37,248 bases of DNA, from NCBI GenBank assembly GCA_028695965.1, contig JAQVHZ010000021.1:1-37248 (forward strand). Direction: 5' to 3'. Every line of letters begins with the position of its first letter. The stretch's first letter is position 1. The notes below the pieces were generated by a model. That model was not told the DNA's origin. It worked only from the letters and a program-made list of their open reading frames with translations, and did not search any database. Origin of the DNA: Thermoguttaceae bacterium. GTDB taxonomy: Bacteria; Planctomycetota; Planctomycetia; Pirellulales; Thermoguttaceae. A program made the position numbers and the translations under genes. Below, piece after piece: positions 1 to 9,883 of this stretch.

Positions 1-1295
1 AGGATTCAACAAAAACGGGAATAGTAAGCGGTTGGCTGACTCCTTGGGGAGCAAACGAACCTGACTTACTCGTTCCCTGCGCTCTTTTCTATTGGCCGCA
101 AGAGCGAGGCTTTACCGGGGAACGAGCTGTCGAACTTCATTTGCCTGGCTCTCCTTCTGTTATCAATGCGGCGGTGAGAACTATTTGCAAAACAAAACAC
201 GCTCGACTTGCAACGCGCGGCGAGTTCACATTACGAGCTTTTTTATCAGGAAGGATTGATTTAACTCAGGCAGAAGCGGTACTTGGCGCAATCGACGCCA
301 GTTCGGACGCCGAATTGCAAAACGCCTTGCTTCAACTATCAGGTTCTCTTTCTCGAGATTTTGCCGCTCTTCGCGAAAAGCTATTCAACGTTCTTTGCGA
401 CCTTGAAGCAGGGTTTGATTTCGTCGATGAAGATATCGAATTCGTTACGAGAGACGAGATTCGGACCCAATTAAGAGAAACGATAGCGCAGGTCGAAGAG
501 ACGTTAAAACGAGCTAAAACAAGAATAGGCGCCGACCAAACGCCCCGCGTAGCGCTCGTCGGCTCTCCGAATGTCGGTAAGAGCTCCCTCTTCAATAAAA
601 CAATCGAGTTTTTTGGCGACGGAAATACAGGAAAAGCGATTGTTTCTGATATCGCGGGCGCTACGCGCGATTATCTAGAAAAAGAAATCAATGTCGACGG
701 AGTACGTTTCATACTTGTCGATTCAGCAGGCGTCGAAAATGAAGAAGCGTTTGCCAAAGAGGCGACTGAAGAAAATGCGCCCTCGCCGAGAATTCTTGCC
801 CAGCGCGGCCTAAAACAGCTCTTTGCTAACGCTTCTGTTGTCGTACGTTGCGTCGACTCAACGGCGCGGGAAAAACCGTCGTACAGTTTAATTGACAAGC
901 TTATTCCAGCAACGGCGTCTGTCCTTCATGTCGCCACAAAGCAGGACTTGCTCGAGAACAACAACGTTTTCGGGCAAGACGTCGTCGTTACGTCGGCGTC
1001 AACAGGTTTTGGAATAGATATGCTCGGGACAAAAATTGCCGAAACGCTTCGGAAAGATTCCGAAAATGGAGAGATTGTTCCATCAACGGCGATTCGATGT
1101 CAAGAAGCGCTCCGTGAAGCAAAAGAAGCGCTTCAAAACGCCTTAGATCTCCTTGACGATAAATCTATCTATGACGATTTCATCCTCGCGTCCGAAATAC
1201 GCGTCGCCTTAGATCGTATCGGGATTGTTACGGGCCAAGTACATACGGACGACCTGTTGGATCGTATTTTCAGCCGTTTCTGCATCGGAAAGTAG
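1..1295 (+). CDS. mnmE: tRNA modification GTPase MnmE, 5'-truncated
   Basis: MnmE (TrmE) works with MnmG to place the carboxymethylaminomethyl group on U34 of certain tRNAs. The reading frame is open from base 3, so the true start lies outside the window; an in-frame TTG at 141 is not a credible start because the upstream residues (FTGERAVELH) match the family's N-terminal folate-binding domain. Visible in order: end of that domain, the helical segment with GEFTLRAFLSGRIDLTQAEA, the G domain with Walker A GSPNVGKSS, switch motif DIAGATRD, DSAG (family norm DTAG) and TKQD (family norm NKxD), then the invariant C-terminus FCIGK with the catalytic Cys. The loop between Walker A and switch I is longer than usual, with FGDGNTG inserted. 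The last 87 bases overlap the convergent hydrolase gene. Identity is certain; the G3/G4 substitutions are seen, their effect is not known. Confidence 0.95.
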   Translation, partial: DSTKTGIVSGWLTPWGANEPDLLVPCALFYWPQERGFTGERAVELHLPGSPSVINAAVRTICKTKHARLATRGEFTLRAFLSGRIDLTQAEAVLGAIDASSDAELQNALLQLSGSLSRDFAALREKLFNVLCDLEAGFDFVDEDIEFVTRDEIRTQLRETIAQVEETLKRAKTRIGADQTPRVALVGSPNVGKSSLFNKTIEFFGDGNTGKAIVSDIAGATRDYLEKEINVDGVRFILVDSAGVENEEAFAKEATEENAPSPRILAQRGLKQLFANASVVVRCVDSTAREKPSYSLIDKLIPATASVLHVATKQDLLENNNVFGQDVVVTSASTGFGIDMLGTKIAETLRKDSENGEIVPSTAIRCQEALREAKEALQNALDLLDDKSIYDDFILASEIRVALDRIGIVTGQVHTDDLLDRIFSRFCIGK

Positions 1296-2384
1296 CGCCT
1301 TGTATCGCAAGACTGGCGTTTCATTGGTCAGACGTTCCGAGTCGACAATCTCTAATATTCCTAGTTGCAGCAGAAGTTCCACGCGGCATCCTACGTCGCT
1401 TAATGCAAAGAATTCACGATTAGGACGACCGTTCCAATACATTTGACGCGCAATTTCCGCCAAGCAAAGAGGCGCGTCTGCTTCACACAATATCTTTAAC
1501 AATCGCTGATTGCGGCGTTCCATGCTCCGAAGCGCTGTTTCAACGCGGCACGGAATGTCGGTTATCGGTTCTTCATGCGCGGGAAGAACCGTCAACTTCT
1601 TTCCAAATCTCTCTTCAAAAGCGATTGCTATTCTTTCTAATTCCTTTAACGAAAACACATAATTCAACGCGCCCGTCTGAGGAACCATGCGTGCCGGCCA
1701 AACCTGACTCAACGTCTTAGAAAGAAGAAGGTCCCCTGAAATTAAAGCGTCTCCAAAGAGTATCGCCACATGACCGGCGCTGTGCCCCGGCAAATAGAAG
1801 AATTTCATGCCGTAGATTTCTTCACCGCCATACAACTTACGCGACACGGGCGCCTGGTCCGCTCTGCCGGGCTTGAAACCAAATCCGCCAAGAATCGGCT
1901 GAACATCCTCAGACGCGACGCCTGATTCTAACAGGTATTGTACGTATCGCATATTTTCTACACGAGCGCAGGCGTCGTACGCTGAAACAAGGCGGCTCTC
2001 AAACGCGTGAATCCAAATACCGGCGCCTGTTCGGCGACTCCATTCGGAAGCGCCGCCGAAATGATCGATATGAGCGTGGGTTAGAATAATATGTCGAATC
2101 TTTTCAACCCTAAATGAAGCGTCAAACTCATCGCGAACAACTTGGAAACCGCTTTCAATATCAGCGTTAGAATTTAATTCGCCGCTGCCGGAATCGATCA
2201 GCGCCCATCCGCCCTCAATGGGGACAAGATAAACGAAGCCTATTAAAAAGGGCAGAACACGCGCTTGTATTTGATAAACGTCGCCCGCGTTCGTCTGAAA
2301 CCGAGAAACCGCGCCGGTAGACGAAGCAATGATTTTAAGTGGATCTGAACGTTTCAGATTCGATTCTACACAAGTCATAGACAT
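1209..2384 (-). CDS. Metallo-beta-lactamase-fold hydrolase with C-terminal winged-helix-like tail
   Basis: A 391-residue MBL-fold metal hydrolase. The zinc ligands are visible: HxHxDH at residues 103-108 (THAHIDHFGG), His201 and His205 in GHSAGH, Asp218 in SGD, and His270 in LPAHEEP. The C-terminal ~100 residues (ETALRSMERRNQRLLKIL onward) look like the winged-helix region found in LACTB2/RNase Z-like and glyoxalase-II-like hydrolases; the real substrate cannot be told. It lies just downstream of atpC but is separated from it by a terminator, and no Shine-Dalgarno is visible before its ATG (ATG TCT ATG), so it may have its own promoter or be weakly translated; the third codon is an alternative ATG. 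Its last 29 codons overlap the 3' end of mnmE on the other strand. The family is clear, the function open. Confidence 0.9.
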   Translation of the reverse strand: MSMTCVESNLKRSDPLKIIASSTGAVSRFQTNAGDVYQIQARVLPFLIGFVYLVPIEGGWALIDSGSGELNSNADIESGFQVVRDEFDASFRVEKIRHIILTHAHIDHFGGASEWSRRTGAGIWIHAFESRLVSAYDACARVENMRYVQYLLESGVASEDVQPILGGFGFKPGRADQAPVSRKLYGGEEIYGMKFFYLPGHSAGHVAILFGDALISGDLLLSKTLSQVWPARMVPQTGALNYVFSLKELERIAIAFEERFGKKLTVLPAHEEPITDIPCRVETALRSMERRNQRLLKILCEADAPLCLAEIARQMYWNGRPNREFFALSDVGCRVELLLQLGILEIVDSERLTNETPVLRYKALLSDAETAENTIQQVVRMYLARNNPDTI

Positions 2385-2403
2385 ATCAAAATATAATAAA
2401 AAA

Positions 2404-2446
2404 GCTCCTCTTATTCGTCGAGTACAATTCGAACGAATTTAGGAGC
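2404..2446 (-). terminator. Rho-independent terminator of the atp operon
   Basis: On the minus strand, GGCTCCT pairs with AGGAGC and an inner ATTCGT pairs with ACGAAT, with a small asymmetric bulge between the two stems, followed at once by TTTTTTATT. It sits 24 bases after the atpC stop and just ahead of the metallo-hydrolase start, so it closes the ATP synthase transcript. Confidence 0.8.
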
Positions 2447-2469
2447 CAATTGATTTCAAACGTCGTCAA

Positions 2470-2871
2470 TCAATACATATTCTGAGCTTTTAGGGCGGCG
2501 CGAAGCTTAGCGCGCGCTCGATGAATTGCTTCCGCTTTAACTTCTGCGAGCTCGTGCGAATTCGAAGGCAGCTTCAAAGCCTCTTGCAATGCGTTCTCGG
2601 CGTCTTCAACACTCAGACCTTTCATTTTACAAACGTGATTGGTTAGAAGAGAAACCGTATCGTTTGCAGCCTCGACAAAGCCTCCCTCGACGTACCAGCT
2701 CTCCACAGAATCGTCGTCAAGCGTCAGACGCATTTCGCCCGCGCCAAGTCGACCAATCACGCGCGAGCGTCCGGCGCCTATTCCAAATTCGCCGTCATAA
2801 AGAGGAACGACAACAAACTTTACGTCTCGATCGACAACAGTTTTTTCCGGTGTTACCGCAACGCACTTCAT
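2470..2871 (-). CDS. atpC: F1 ATP synthase epsilon subunit
   Basis: Epsilon is the small central-stalk subunit that couples and inhibits the F1 motor. I start it at the ATG at 2871 (MKCVAVTPEKTVVD), giving 133 residues, the usual size: an AAGGA lies 9 bases upstream (2881-2885) and the family homology begins here. An in-frame TTG directly after the atpD stop would add 18 residues with no family match. The N-terminal beta-sandwich contains VVVPLYDGEFGIGAGRSRVIGRLGAGEMRL, matching the family's 'P..DGEFGIL..H...I..L..G', and the C-terminal helical hairpin (AENALQEALKLP... AKLRAALKAQ) is present. It is the last gene of the operon, a few dozen bases after atpD. Confidence 0.93.
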   Translation of the reverse strand: MKCVAVTPEKTVVDRDVKFVVVPLYDGEFGIGAGRSRVIGRLGAGEMRLTLDDDSVESWYVEGGFVEAANDTVSLLTNHVCKMKGLSVEDAENALQEALKLPSNSHELAEVKAEAIHRARAKLRAALKAQNMY

Positions 2872-2880
2872 CGAATATGT

Positions 2881-2885
2881 TCCTT
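2881..2885 (-). promoter_or_regulatory. Ribosome binding site deciding the atpC start
   Basis: AAGGA on the minus strand, 9 bases before the ATG at 2871. The competing TTG at 2925 has no such site, so this fixes the start of atpC. The site lies inside the frame that would code for the extra N-terminus. Confidence 0.6.
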
Positions 2886-2925
2886 CGTCAAAGCGACGCA
2901 GCCGCGCGTTCAAAAGTCGCGCCAA

Positions 2926-4440
<1,515 letters not shown>

Positions 4441-4579
4441 TCAATAAAACAACAAACGAGATTTAAATCGGCGTATGCGATTGAGAAAGACTCGTTTGGC
4501 TTATGCTATGCAACCTTGTATAAAATAGTAAAATCCGTCTGCGATACTGGGTCGACCTAATGATCGCAATCGCGCGCAG

Positions 4580-5464
4580 CTACTGCAATGCCGCCGCGCC
4601 GTTAATAACTTCAATAATTTCATTAGTAATTTGCGTCTGTCGAACGCGATTATACATTGTTGTCAGTTCTGAAATCATCGAATCGGCGTTTTCCGTGGCC
4701 GCTTTCATCGCCATCATACGCGCAACCTGCTCGCTGACAGTCGCTTCCAAGAAACACTTGAATAACTTGAGACGAAAGGCGTCAGGAACCACTTCTTCCA
4801 AAATACTTTCAGGAGAAGGCAAGAATTCGTATTCCTGTTCCTCAGTCGTATCGAAACCCTCTTCGTCATTTTCAATCGCCGAATCAGATAGAGGCAGAAG
4901 CGTTTCTGCTGTCGGATATTGTTGCGAGATAGAAACAAATCGCAAATAAACGACGTCAAAACGATCAATCTCGCCGGTCTTGTAACGCGTCAAACATTCG
5001 TTTGCAAGGACAAGGACGTTTTCGTAGGCTGGATTATGATCGAATTCTGTAAACTGACGCGCTATCTCATAGCCGCGGTAGTCCAGATAGGAAATTCCAC
5101 GCTTGCCAAAAACAAAAAGCTCAACCTCGTCATATTCCTTCGAGAGATTCTCAAACTGGTCCAGCGCCGCGCGCAACACGCCCGCATTATAACCGCCGCA
5201 AAGACCATTATTCGCCGTTAGGATAAACAGCAATGCTTTCTTGGTTGATTCATGCGGAATGAAGAGGGGATGTTCAATCTTCGTTCCAACGTTTACAAGT
5301 TTGGATACTAATCGAGCAATTCGTTTCACATACGCTTCGAAGCCGACGGATCTAGCCATGGAGCGACGGAATTGAGCCGTAGAGACTAATTCCATCGTAT
5401 GCGTCATCTTGCGTATGTTTGATACCGATTTTCTGCGTTTATCGAGGGTTCTTGCTTTTGCCAT
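4580..5464 (-). CDS. atpG: F1 ATP synthase gamma subunit
   Basis: The rotating central shaft of F1, 294 residues. The N-terminal coiled helix (RRKSVSNIRKMTHTMELVSTAQFRR) and the C-terminal helix (MAMKAATENADSMI... NRVRQTQITNEIIEVINGA) are both typical and together form the shaft. The globular part carries LFILTANNGLCGGYNAG, matching the family's 'SD.GLCG.yN'. A highly acidic stretch (SAIENDEEGFDTTEEQEYEF, about residues 195-215) lies where many bacteria have a shorter loop. It stands between atpA and atpD with gaps of 122 and 169 bases, unusually wide for this operon; I see no gene in those gaps. Confidence 0.97.
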   Translation of the reverse strand: MAKARTLDKRRKSVSNIRKMTHTMELVSTAQFRRSMARSVGFEAYVKRIARLVSKLVNVGTKIEHPLFIPHESTKKALLFILTANNGLCGGYNAGVLRAALDQFENLSKEYDEVELFVFGKRGISYLDYRGYEIARQFTEFDHNPAYENVLVLANECLTRYKTGEIDRFDVVYLRFVSISQQYPTAETLLPLSDSAIENDEEGFDTTEEQEYEFLPSPESILEEVVPDAFRLKLFKCFLEATVSEQVARMMAMKAATENADSMISELTTMYNRVRQTQITNEIIEVINGAAALQ

Positions 5465-5586
5465 AGATAGAGTCGATGCTATGAAGGGTAAATACGCGGC
5501 TTACGCCTTAAAACAACTGGAAGACGTCTCTAACTCGACGAAGACTGACACGCAGCATATCATACTCCAGCCATTGCGTTTCACGC

Positions 5587-7104
5587 TCAATCCGTTACTG
5601 CAAAAAAACTATTAAACTCATCGAGCGCTTCTTCAATAAGTTTCATTTCTTCGGGACCTAGCTTATCGTTCAAGGCTCTAATGCGTTCCCACAGAGGTTG
5701 TTTATGGTTATGGAACCATCTCAAAAATTCTTTTTCCCAAATGAGAACAGAAGAAATGGGGACGTTATCGATAAAGCCCTTGGAACCTGCATAAATAACC
5801 AACACCTGATCAATCACGTCGAGAGGTTGACAAGCGCCTTGAATCAAAAGTTGGTTCATACGAAATCCGCGATCCAAACGCCGTTGAGTCGTGGCGTCGA
5901 GGTCGGACCCTAACTGCACAAATGCTTCCAACTCGCGGAACGCCGCCAAGTCAAGTCGAAGACCGCCTGCAACCTGTTTCATCGCGGGTATCTGCGCCGA
6001 ACTGCCAACGCGAGACACAGAAATACCAATGTTCATTGCGGGGCGTTGTCCTCGGAAAAACAAGTCGGGCTGCAGATAAATCTGTCCGTCGGTAATTGAA
6101 ATGACGTTCGTCGGAATATAAGCAGAGACTTCCCCTTCCTGCGTTTCGACAATTGGCAGAGAAGTCAACGAACCGCCGCCAAGCTCGTCAGACAACTTGG
6201 CGCTGCGCTCCAGCAATCGGCTATGACAGTAGAAAATGTCGCCGGGGTACGCCTCGCGTCCAGGAGGACGGCGCATCAACAAGGACAGTTGCCGATACGC
6301 AACCGCCTGTTTCGATAGGTCGTCGTAGACGATCAATGCGTCTTGACCGTTGTGCATAAAGTATTCCGCCATCGCTGTGCCGGCATAGGGCGCAATGTAC
6401 TGCAAGGGCGCAGGCGAACTAGCTCCCGCTATAATTACCGTCGTATAATCCATGGCGCCATGCTGGCGAAGCATCTGAACAACGCTTGCGACGGTTGAAT
6501 CTTTTTGACCTATCGCTACGTAGAAGCACTTAACGTCCTGACCTTTTTGATTAATAATCGTGTCAACGGCAATTTGGGTCTTTCCTGTTTTACGGTCGCC
6601 GATAATCAATTCGCGTTGTCCCCGTCCAATTGGAGTCATCGCGTCGATCGCTTTGATACCAGTTTGCAGGGGTTGGTGAACAGGTTGACGATCAGCAACG
6701 CCCGGCGCGGGGCTTTCGACAAAACGGAACTCCCCGGCAAGAACTGGTCCCTTGCCGTCAAGAGGATTACCTAACGGATCAAGCACGCGTCCAAGTACCG
6801 CGTCGCCGACCGGAGTTTGCAATAACCTGCCAGTCGCGCGTACTTCGTCCCCTTCTTGAATTTTGAGGTAGTCGCCTAATATAATTACGCCTACGCTATT
6901 CTCTTCAAGATTGAACGCTAATCCGATAACGTCGTGTGGAAACTGAACCATTTCGCCAGACATTACGCCAGACAAGCCGTAGACTTGGGCTATGCCGTCG
7001 CCTACTTCTACTACGCGTCCGACTTCACGAACGTCGACGTGCAATTCGAACTGTTCAATTTCCTTCTGGATTACGGAAGCAATCTCGTCGATTTTGAATT
7101 TCAT
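5587..7104 (-). CDS. atpA: F1 ATP synthase alpha subunit
   Basis: The non-catalytic nucleotide-binding subunit of F1, 505 residues from the ATG at 7104. That start is set by AGGAG at 7110-7114, 5 bases upstream; an earlier in-frame start at 7119 would add MTGAS only. Domains in order: N-terminal helix that contacts delta ([14 protein letters not shown]), beta-barrel ([16 protein letters not shown]), P-loop GDRKTGKT, the VGSSAQ motif with the conserved Arg-Val-Gly ([10 protein letters not shown], arginine finger reaching the catalytic site), and the C-terminal helical domain. It overlaps the end of atpH by 50 bases, so translation of the two is probably coupled. Confidence 0.98.
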   Translation of the reverse strand: MKFKIDEIASVIQKEIEQFELHVDVREVGRVVEVGDGIAQVYGLSGVMSGEMVQFPHDVIGLAFNLEENSVGVIILGDYLKIQEGDEVRATGRLLQTPVGDAVLGRVLDPLGNPLDGKGPVLAGEFRFVESPAPGVADRQPVHQPLQTGIKAIDAMTPIGRGQRELIIGDRKTGKTQIAVDTIINQKGQDVKCFYVAIGQKDSTVASVVQMLRQHGAMDYTTVIIAGASSPAPLQYIAPYAGTAMAEYFMHNGQDALIVYDDLSKQAVAYRQLSLLMRRPPGREAYPGDIFYCHSRLLERSAKLSDELGGGSLTSLPIVETQEGEVSAYIPTNVISITDGQIYLQPDLFFRGQRPAMNIGISVSRVGSSAQIPAMKQVAGGLRLDLAAFRELEAFVQLGSDLDATTQRRLDRGFRMNQLLIQGACQPLDVIDQVLVIYAGSKGFIDNVPISSVLIWEKEFLRWFHNHKQPLWERIRALNDKLGPEEMKLIEEALDEFNSFFAVTD

Positions 7105-7702
7105 GGACGCTCCTGTCAATTATGTCCTGGCGCACTTTGGTCAGTTGTGTGGCAATAGACGCGTCGTAAATGACGTCTCCGACGCGTACGATGATTCCGC
7201 CGATCATCTCAGGATCGACGGCGACCAAGAACTCCGGTTCGCCGCCAAGCAGGTTACGCAAGCTGACGGCAAGATTATTTTTAGTTGTTTCGTTAATAGG
7301 CGCGGCGGTCGTTATCCTAACCAAAACTCGTCCGCGTATTTCGTCTTCAAGCAAGCGGCATGCCGTGCGTATTTCACGAAGAATTTCCATACGTCCGCGC
7401 CGTGCAAGCGTCTTCAAAAAATTTACAAAGACGCCAGAGACTCCGTCGCTAATCTCGTCGATAATCCTCGTTTTCTCTTCAACTGGGACCATCAGGGACG
7501 AGAGAATCGTTTCAAACTTAGGATACGCGTCGTATAATTCAATAAAAGAATCATATTCTTCGCCGACGTCCTTCAACGAAACCTTAAATGTTTCAGCGGC
7601 GCCAAGAAGAGCCTTGGCGTATATTCCCGCCAATTTCTCTCGCGTTGCATTTGCGTAAAGTTTCGCGACGTCTTGAGCGTCTTGCTCTGGATTTATCTTC
7701 AT
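7055..7702 (-). CDS. atpH: F1 ATP synthase delta subunit
   Basis: Delta joins the top of F1 to the peripheral stalk; 215 residues. The N-terminal six-helix domain includes [13 protein letters not shown], matching the family's 'A..YA.ALf..A', and the C-terminal domain has the signature [26 protein letters not shown], close to the family's 'vDpsLiGGf.lrvgd.v.D.Sv..qL'. The last dozen or so residues ([15 protein letters not shown]) run past the usual end of the family and are the part that overlaps atpA, so they may be there mainly because of the overlap. It begins 20 bases after the stop of atpF. Confidence 0.94.
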   Translation of the reverse strand: MKINPEQDAQDVAKLYANATREKLAGIYAKALLGAAETFKVSLKDVGEEYDSFIELYDAYPKFETILSSLMVPVEEKTRIIDEISDGVSGVFVNFLKTLARRGRMEILREIRTACRLLEDEIRGRVLVRITTAAPINETTKNNLAVSLRNLLGGEPEFLVAVDPEMIGGIIVRVGDVIYDASIATQLTKVRQDIIDRSVHEIQNRRDCFRNPEGN

Positions 7703-7722
7703 AACGTTCGTGCGTTCGCCGG

Positions 7723-8364
7723 TTATTTGCTCGTTATTTCGCCAACAGCCGACTCAATCAGCCTTGCGTGAGCGGAAGAATCGATCTCTTCCTTTAAAAT
7801 TTTACCTGCAAGCGACGTGGCTAGCTCCGCGCTCTTAACGGCAATGTCCTGCAAAGCGACGTCAGACGCTTCTTGTATATCTTTCAAAGCGCGTTCGCGT
7901 TCATGCGCGGCGGCTTTCCTAGCGTCTTCAACAATTGTCGCCGCTTGTTTCTCTGCGTCGCGCCGCGCTTCTGAAATAATCTGGCGCACCTCGTCGCTGG
8001 AGTCTGCTAACCGTTGAGTATACGTTTCGAGCAACGCTTTTGCGTCGGCATTAGCGCGTTCAGCAGCTTCTACACGCGCAAGTTCGTTCTTTTCACGTAA
8101 ATCAAGAGCTTTCACTATCGGACCAAAAGCAAATTTGCCAAGAATGAGAAGCAGTATCAGGAAGACGACTGCAGTCCAAAGCGCAAGATCTCCCTTCCAA
8201 GCTAAAGGATCAAGCTTCATTTCCGCAGCCGTTTCTGACGCTTCCTCTGCCCAAAGAACAGCCGTTTCCGCAAAATAAATTAATGCGGCAAAGACGACGC
8301 TTGACTTCGGTCCAAACGCCTTGCGAAAAAAAACATCCTTTGTGTTAACTTCACTACAACTCAT
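7723..8364 (-). CDS. atpF: Fo ATP synthase b subunit
   Basis: The peripheral stalk subunit, 213 residues, longer than the ~160 typical of many bacteria. A first hydrophobic stretch (residues ~22-40, SVVFAALIYFAETAVLWA, followed by EEA) resembles a cleavable signal, then comes the family's true membrane helix (WTAVVFLILLLILGKFAFGPI, ~60-80) and a long, charged, alanine-rich coiled coil (EAAERANADAKALLETY onward) to the end. A GGGA seven bases before the ATG supports this start. The b family usually has only one membrane segment, so the first one is notable; it may be processed off or may be a second helix. Confidence 0.93.
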   Translation of the reverse strand: MSCSEVNTKDVFFRKAFGPKSSVVFAALIYFAETAVLWAEEASETAAEMKLDPLAWKGDLALWTAVVFLILLLILGKFAFGPIVKALDLREKNELARVEAAERANADAKALLETYTQRLADSSDEVRQIISEARRDAEKQAATIVEDARKAAAHERERALKDIQEASDVALQDIAVKSAELATSLAGKILKEEIDSSAHARLIESAVGEITSK

Positions 8365-8448
8365 GTTGATTTCCCATGCGCAAATAGTGCGTTATTACCT
8401 TTGACTTTGTTCTGAACAGAAGAAAGTACGATCAGCGTGGCACGCAAC

Positions 8449-8784
8449 TTACTTCAACATACAAATAATCAACGCGAAGAACGTTACGCCTTCGATGAGA
8501 GCAGCAGAAACGATCATCGCCGTTTGAATCCTGCCTGCAGCTTCCGGTTGGCGCGCCATACTTTCCACGCTGCTCGAACCAATCTTAGCAATCCCAAAGG
8601 CGGCGGCAAGCATGACGATACCGGCGCTGACGCCATAAAGAGGAGTCAAATCGACCGAGGAAGTCGCGGCAACAACAGCGTCGTCGACAGCGGGTTCGGC
8701 GTCCCCTTGTGCAAATGCGGCCAAGGGAGCAAAGAGAAGCGCGAAAACGAACAGGACCGAGGCGATTCTAACAATTTTATTCAC
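8449..8784 (-). CDS. atpE: Fo ATP synthase c subunit with signal-peptide-like N-terminus
   Basis: The proton-carrying rotor ring subunit. It is 111 residues, against ~75-90 in most bacteria; the excess is an N-terminal signal-like segment (basic MNKIVR, hydrophobic core, AFA|Q near residue 25) and an acidic linker. The hairpin follows: helix 1 (GVSAGIVMLAAAFGIAKIG), the polar loop ARQPEAAGRIQ, and helix 2 with the ion-carrying Glu98 (AALIEGVTFFAL). The residue after Glu98 is Gly and helix 1 lacks the Gln of sodium-binding rings, so I infer a proton ring. The start is GTG with GGAGA upstream (TGGAGAATTTTC then GTG). It follows atpB by 138 bases. Confidence 0.95.
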   Translation of the reverse strand: MNKIVRIASVLFVFALLFAPLAAFAQGDAEPAVDDAVVAATSSVDLTPLYGVSAGIVMLAAAFGIAKIGSSSVESMARQPEAAGRIQTAMIVSAALIEGVTFFALIICMLK

Positions 8785-8922
8785 GAAAATTCTCCATAAA
8801 ACTTAGGCGTTGCGCTATGCGTCAAAATTTCCTCGAAAACCGAGAATGAATGAGCGCTATGAGCGTTTTGACTACGAGTGTTCTTTCTCCAAAACCGTAC
8901 GAAACTGTCTGCGTGCGGACGG

Positions 8923-9750
8923 TCAGTGTTGATGTTGAGCCATGCCAATAAATACTGATGCAAGGAAAGTAAAAATATACGCTTGCAGAAATGCGACAAA
9001 AAGCTCGAGCATATAGAGCGCCACACAAAGCGACACGCTCGCAATCGTCACGCCGCCCCATAAAAAAACGCTTCCTGCCGCAACTGCAGAAATAAATCCC
9101 ATAATAACTGCGATGATAAGGTGTCCGGCAAACATATTGGCCAAAAGACGAACGGCAAGCACAGCGTGTTTAATAAACAATCCAAGAACTTCAATTACAA
9201 AAAGCATCGGCTTCAAAAAAACTGCCAGAACAAGCGGAAGTTCCATCTGAGGAACCTGGCCTTTCCAAAAACCGACGATTCCAAATTTCTTCATACCAGA
9301 AAAGGTGAGAATGACAAATACTGATAGCGCAAGGACTACCGTCGTCGCAAGAGAGCCCGTGGGAGAAGATCCAAACCAGGGCAAAAGCCCAAACAAATTG
9401 CAAAACAAAATGAAAAAGAAGAGCGTCCAAAGAAAAGGCGTGAAGCGATCAGCGTCTTTTTTACCAATAGAGGGTATGATGACCTCGTTGCGCAAATAGA
9501 TTAAAAACGCCTCGAGAAGATTCCATAGTCTGCCGCGAACAGGCTTGCCCGACTTCATCTTTATCGCCAAGGGCACGAACATCGCTATCATCAAAAGGGC
9601 AACGACTACTTCGACAATCATGCCTTTGGTCAAAGTAAAGCCAGAAATCGTAGGAAGATCAAAATTTCCTATGAAGCTTGGAAGATGATATGAACTCGTG
9701 TCAGACACATGCTCAATCAATTGTTCTATATTGACTAATTCAGCGCTCAT
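8923..9750 (-). CDS. atpB: Fo ATP synthase a subunit
   Basis: The stator subunit that forms the proton half-channels, 275 residues from the ATG at 9750; an in-frame GTG at 9765 would add five residues and neither has a convincing Shine-Dalgarno. Several membrane helices are visible, including IVEVVVALLMIAMFVPLAI and FLWTLFFFILFCNLFGLLPW (the family's 'N.lGl.P'). The essential Arg is in AVRLLANMFAGH, and the last helix carries the conserved Gln (ELFVAFLQAYIFTFLASVFI). It sits in the expected place before atpE. Two other frames here are open for 80-90 codons but are shadows. Confidence 0.96.
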   Translation of the reverse strand: MSAELVNIEQLIEHVSDTSSYHLPSFIGNFDLPTISGFTLTKGMIVEVVVALLMIAMFVPLAIKMKSGKPVRGRLWNLLEAFLIYLRNEVIIPSIGKKDADRFTPFLWTLFFFILFCNLFGLLPWFGSSPTGSLATTVVLALSVFVILTFSGMKKFGIVGFWKGQVPQMELPLVLAVFLKPMLFVIEVLGLFIKHAVLAVRLLANMFAGHLIIAVIMGFISAVAAGSVFLWGGVTIASVSLCVALYMLELFVAFLQAYIFTFLASVFIGMAQHQH

Positions 9751-9883
9751 CTTTGAGGCTTTCACAAAGGCAATTACCTATATCTTAATATCTGTTCATC
9801 GTTATTTGGAACTATTTCCAAGACGTTCTAAACGCTTTTTATCGTATACGTAAGCTTCATATCCTTTGAATATGCATAATTTC

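Noticed and set aside
8449-8784. A sodium-type ATP synthase ring
   Set aside because: The ion-binding Glu is followed by Gly, not Ser/Thr, and helix 1 has no matching Gln, so the proton type is more likely.
8781-9061. Two minus-strand frames of 80-90 codons near the atpB end
   Set aside because: Out-of-frame shadows of the atpB C-terminus, whose family match is certain.
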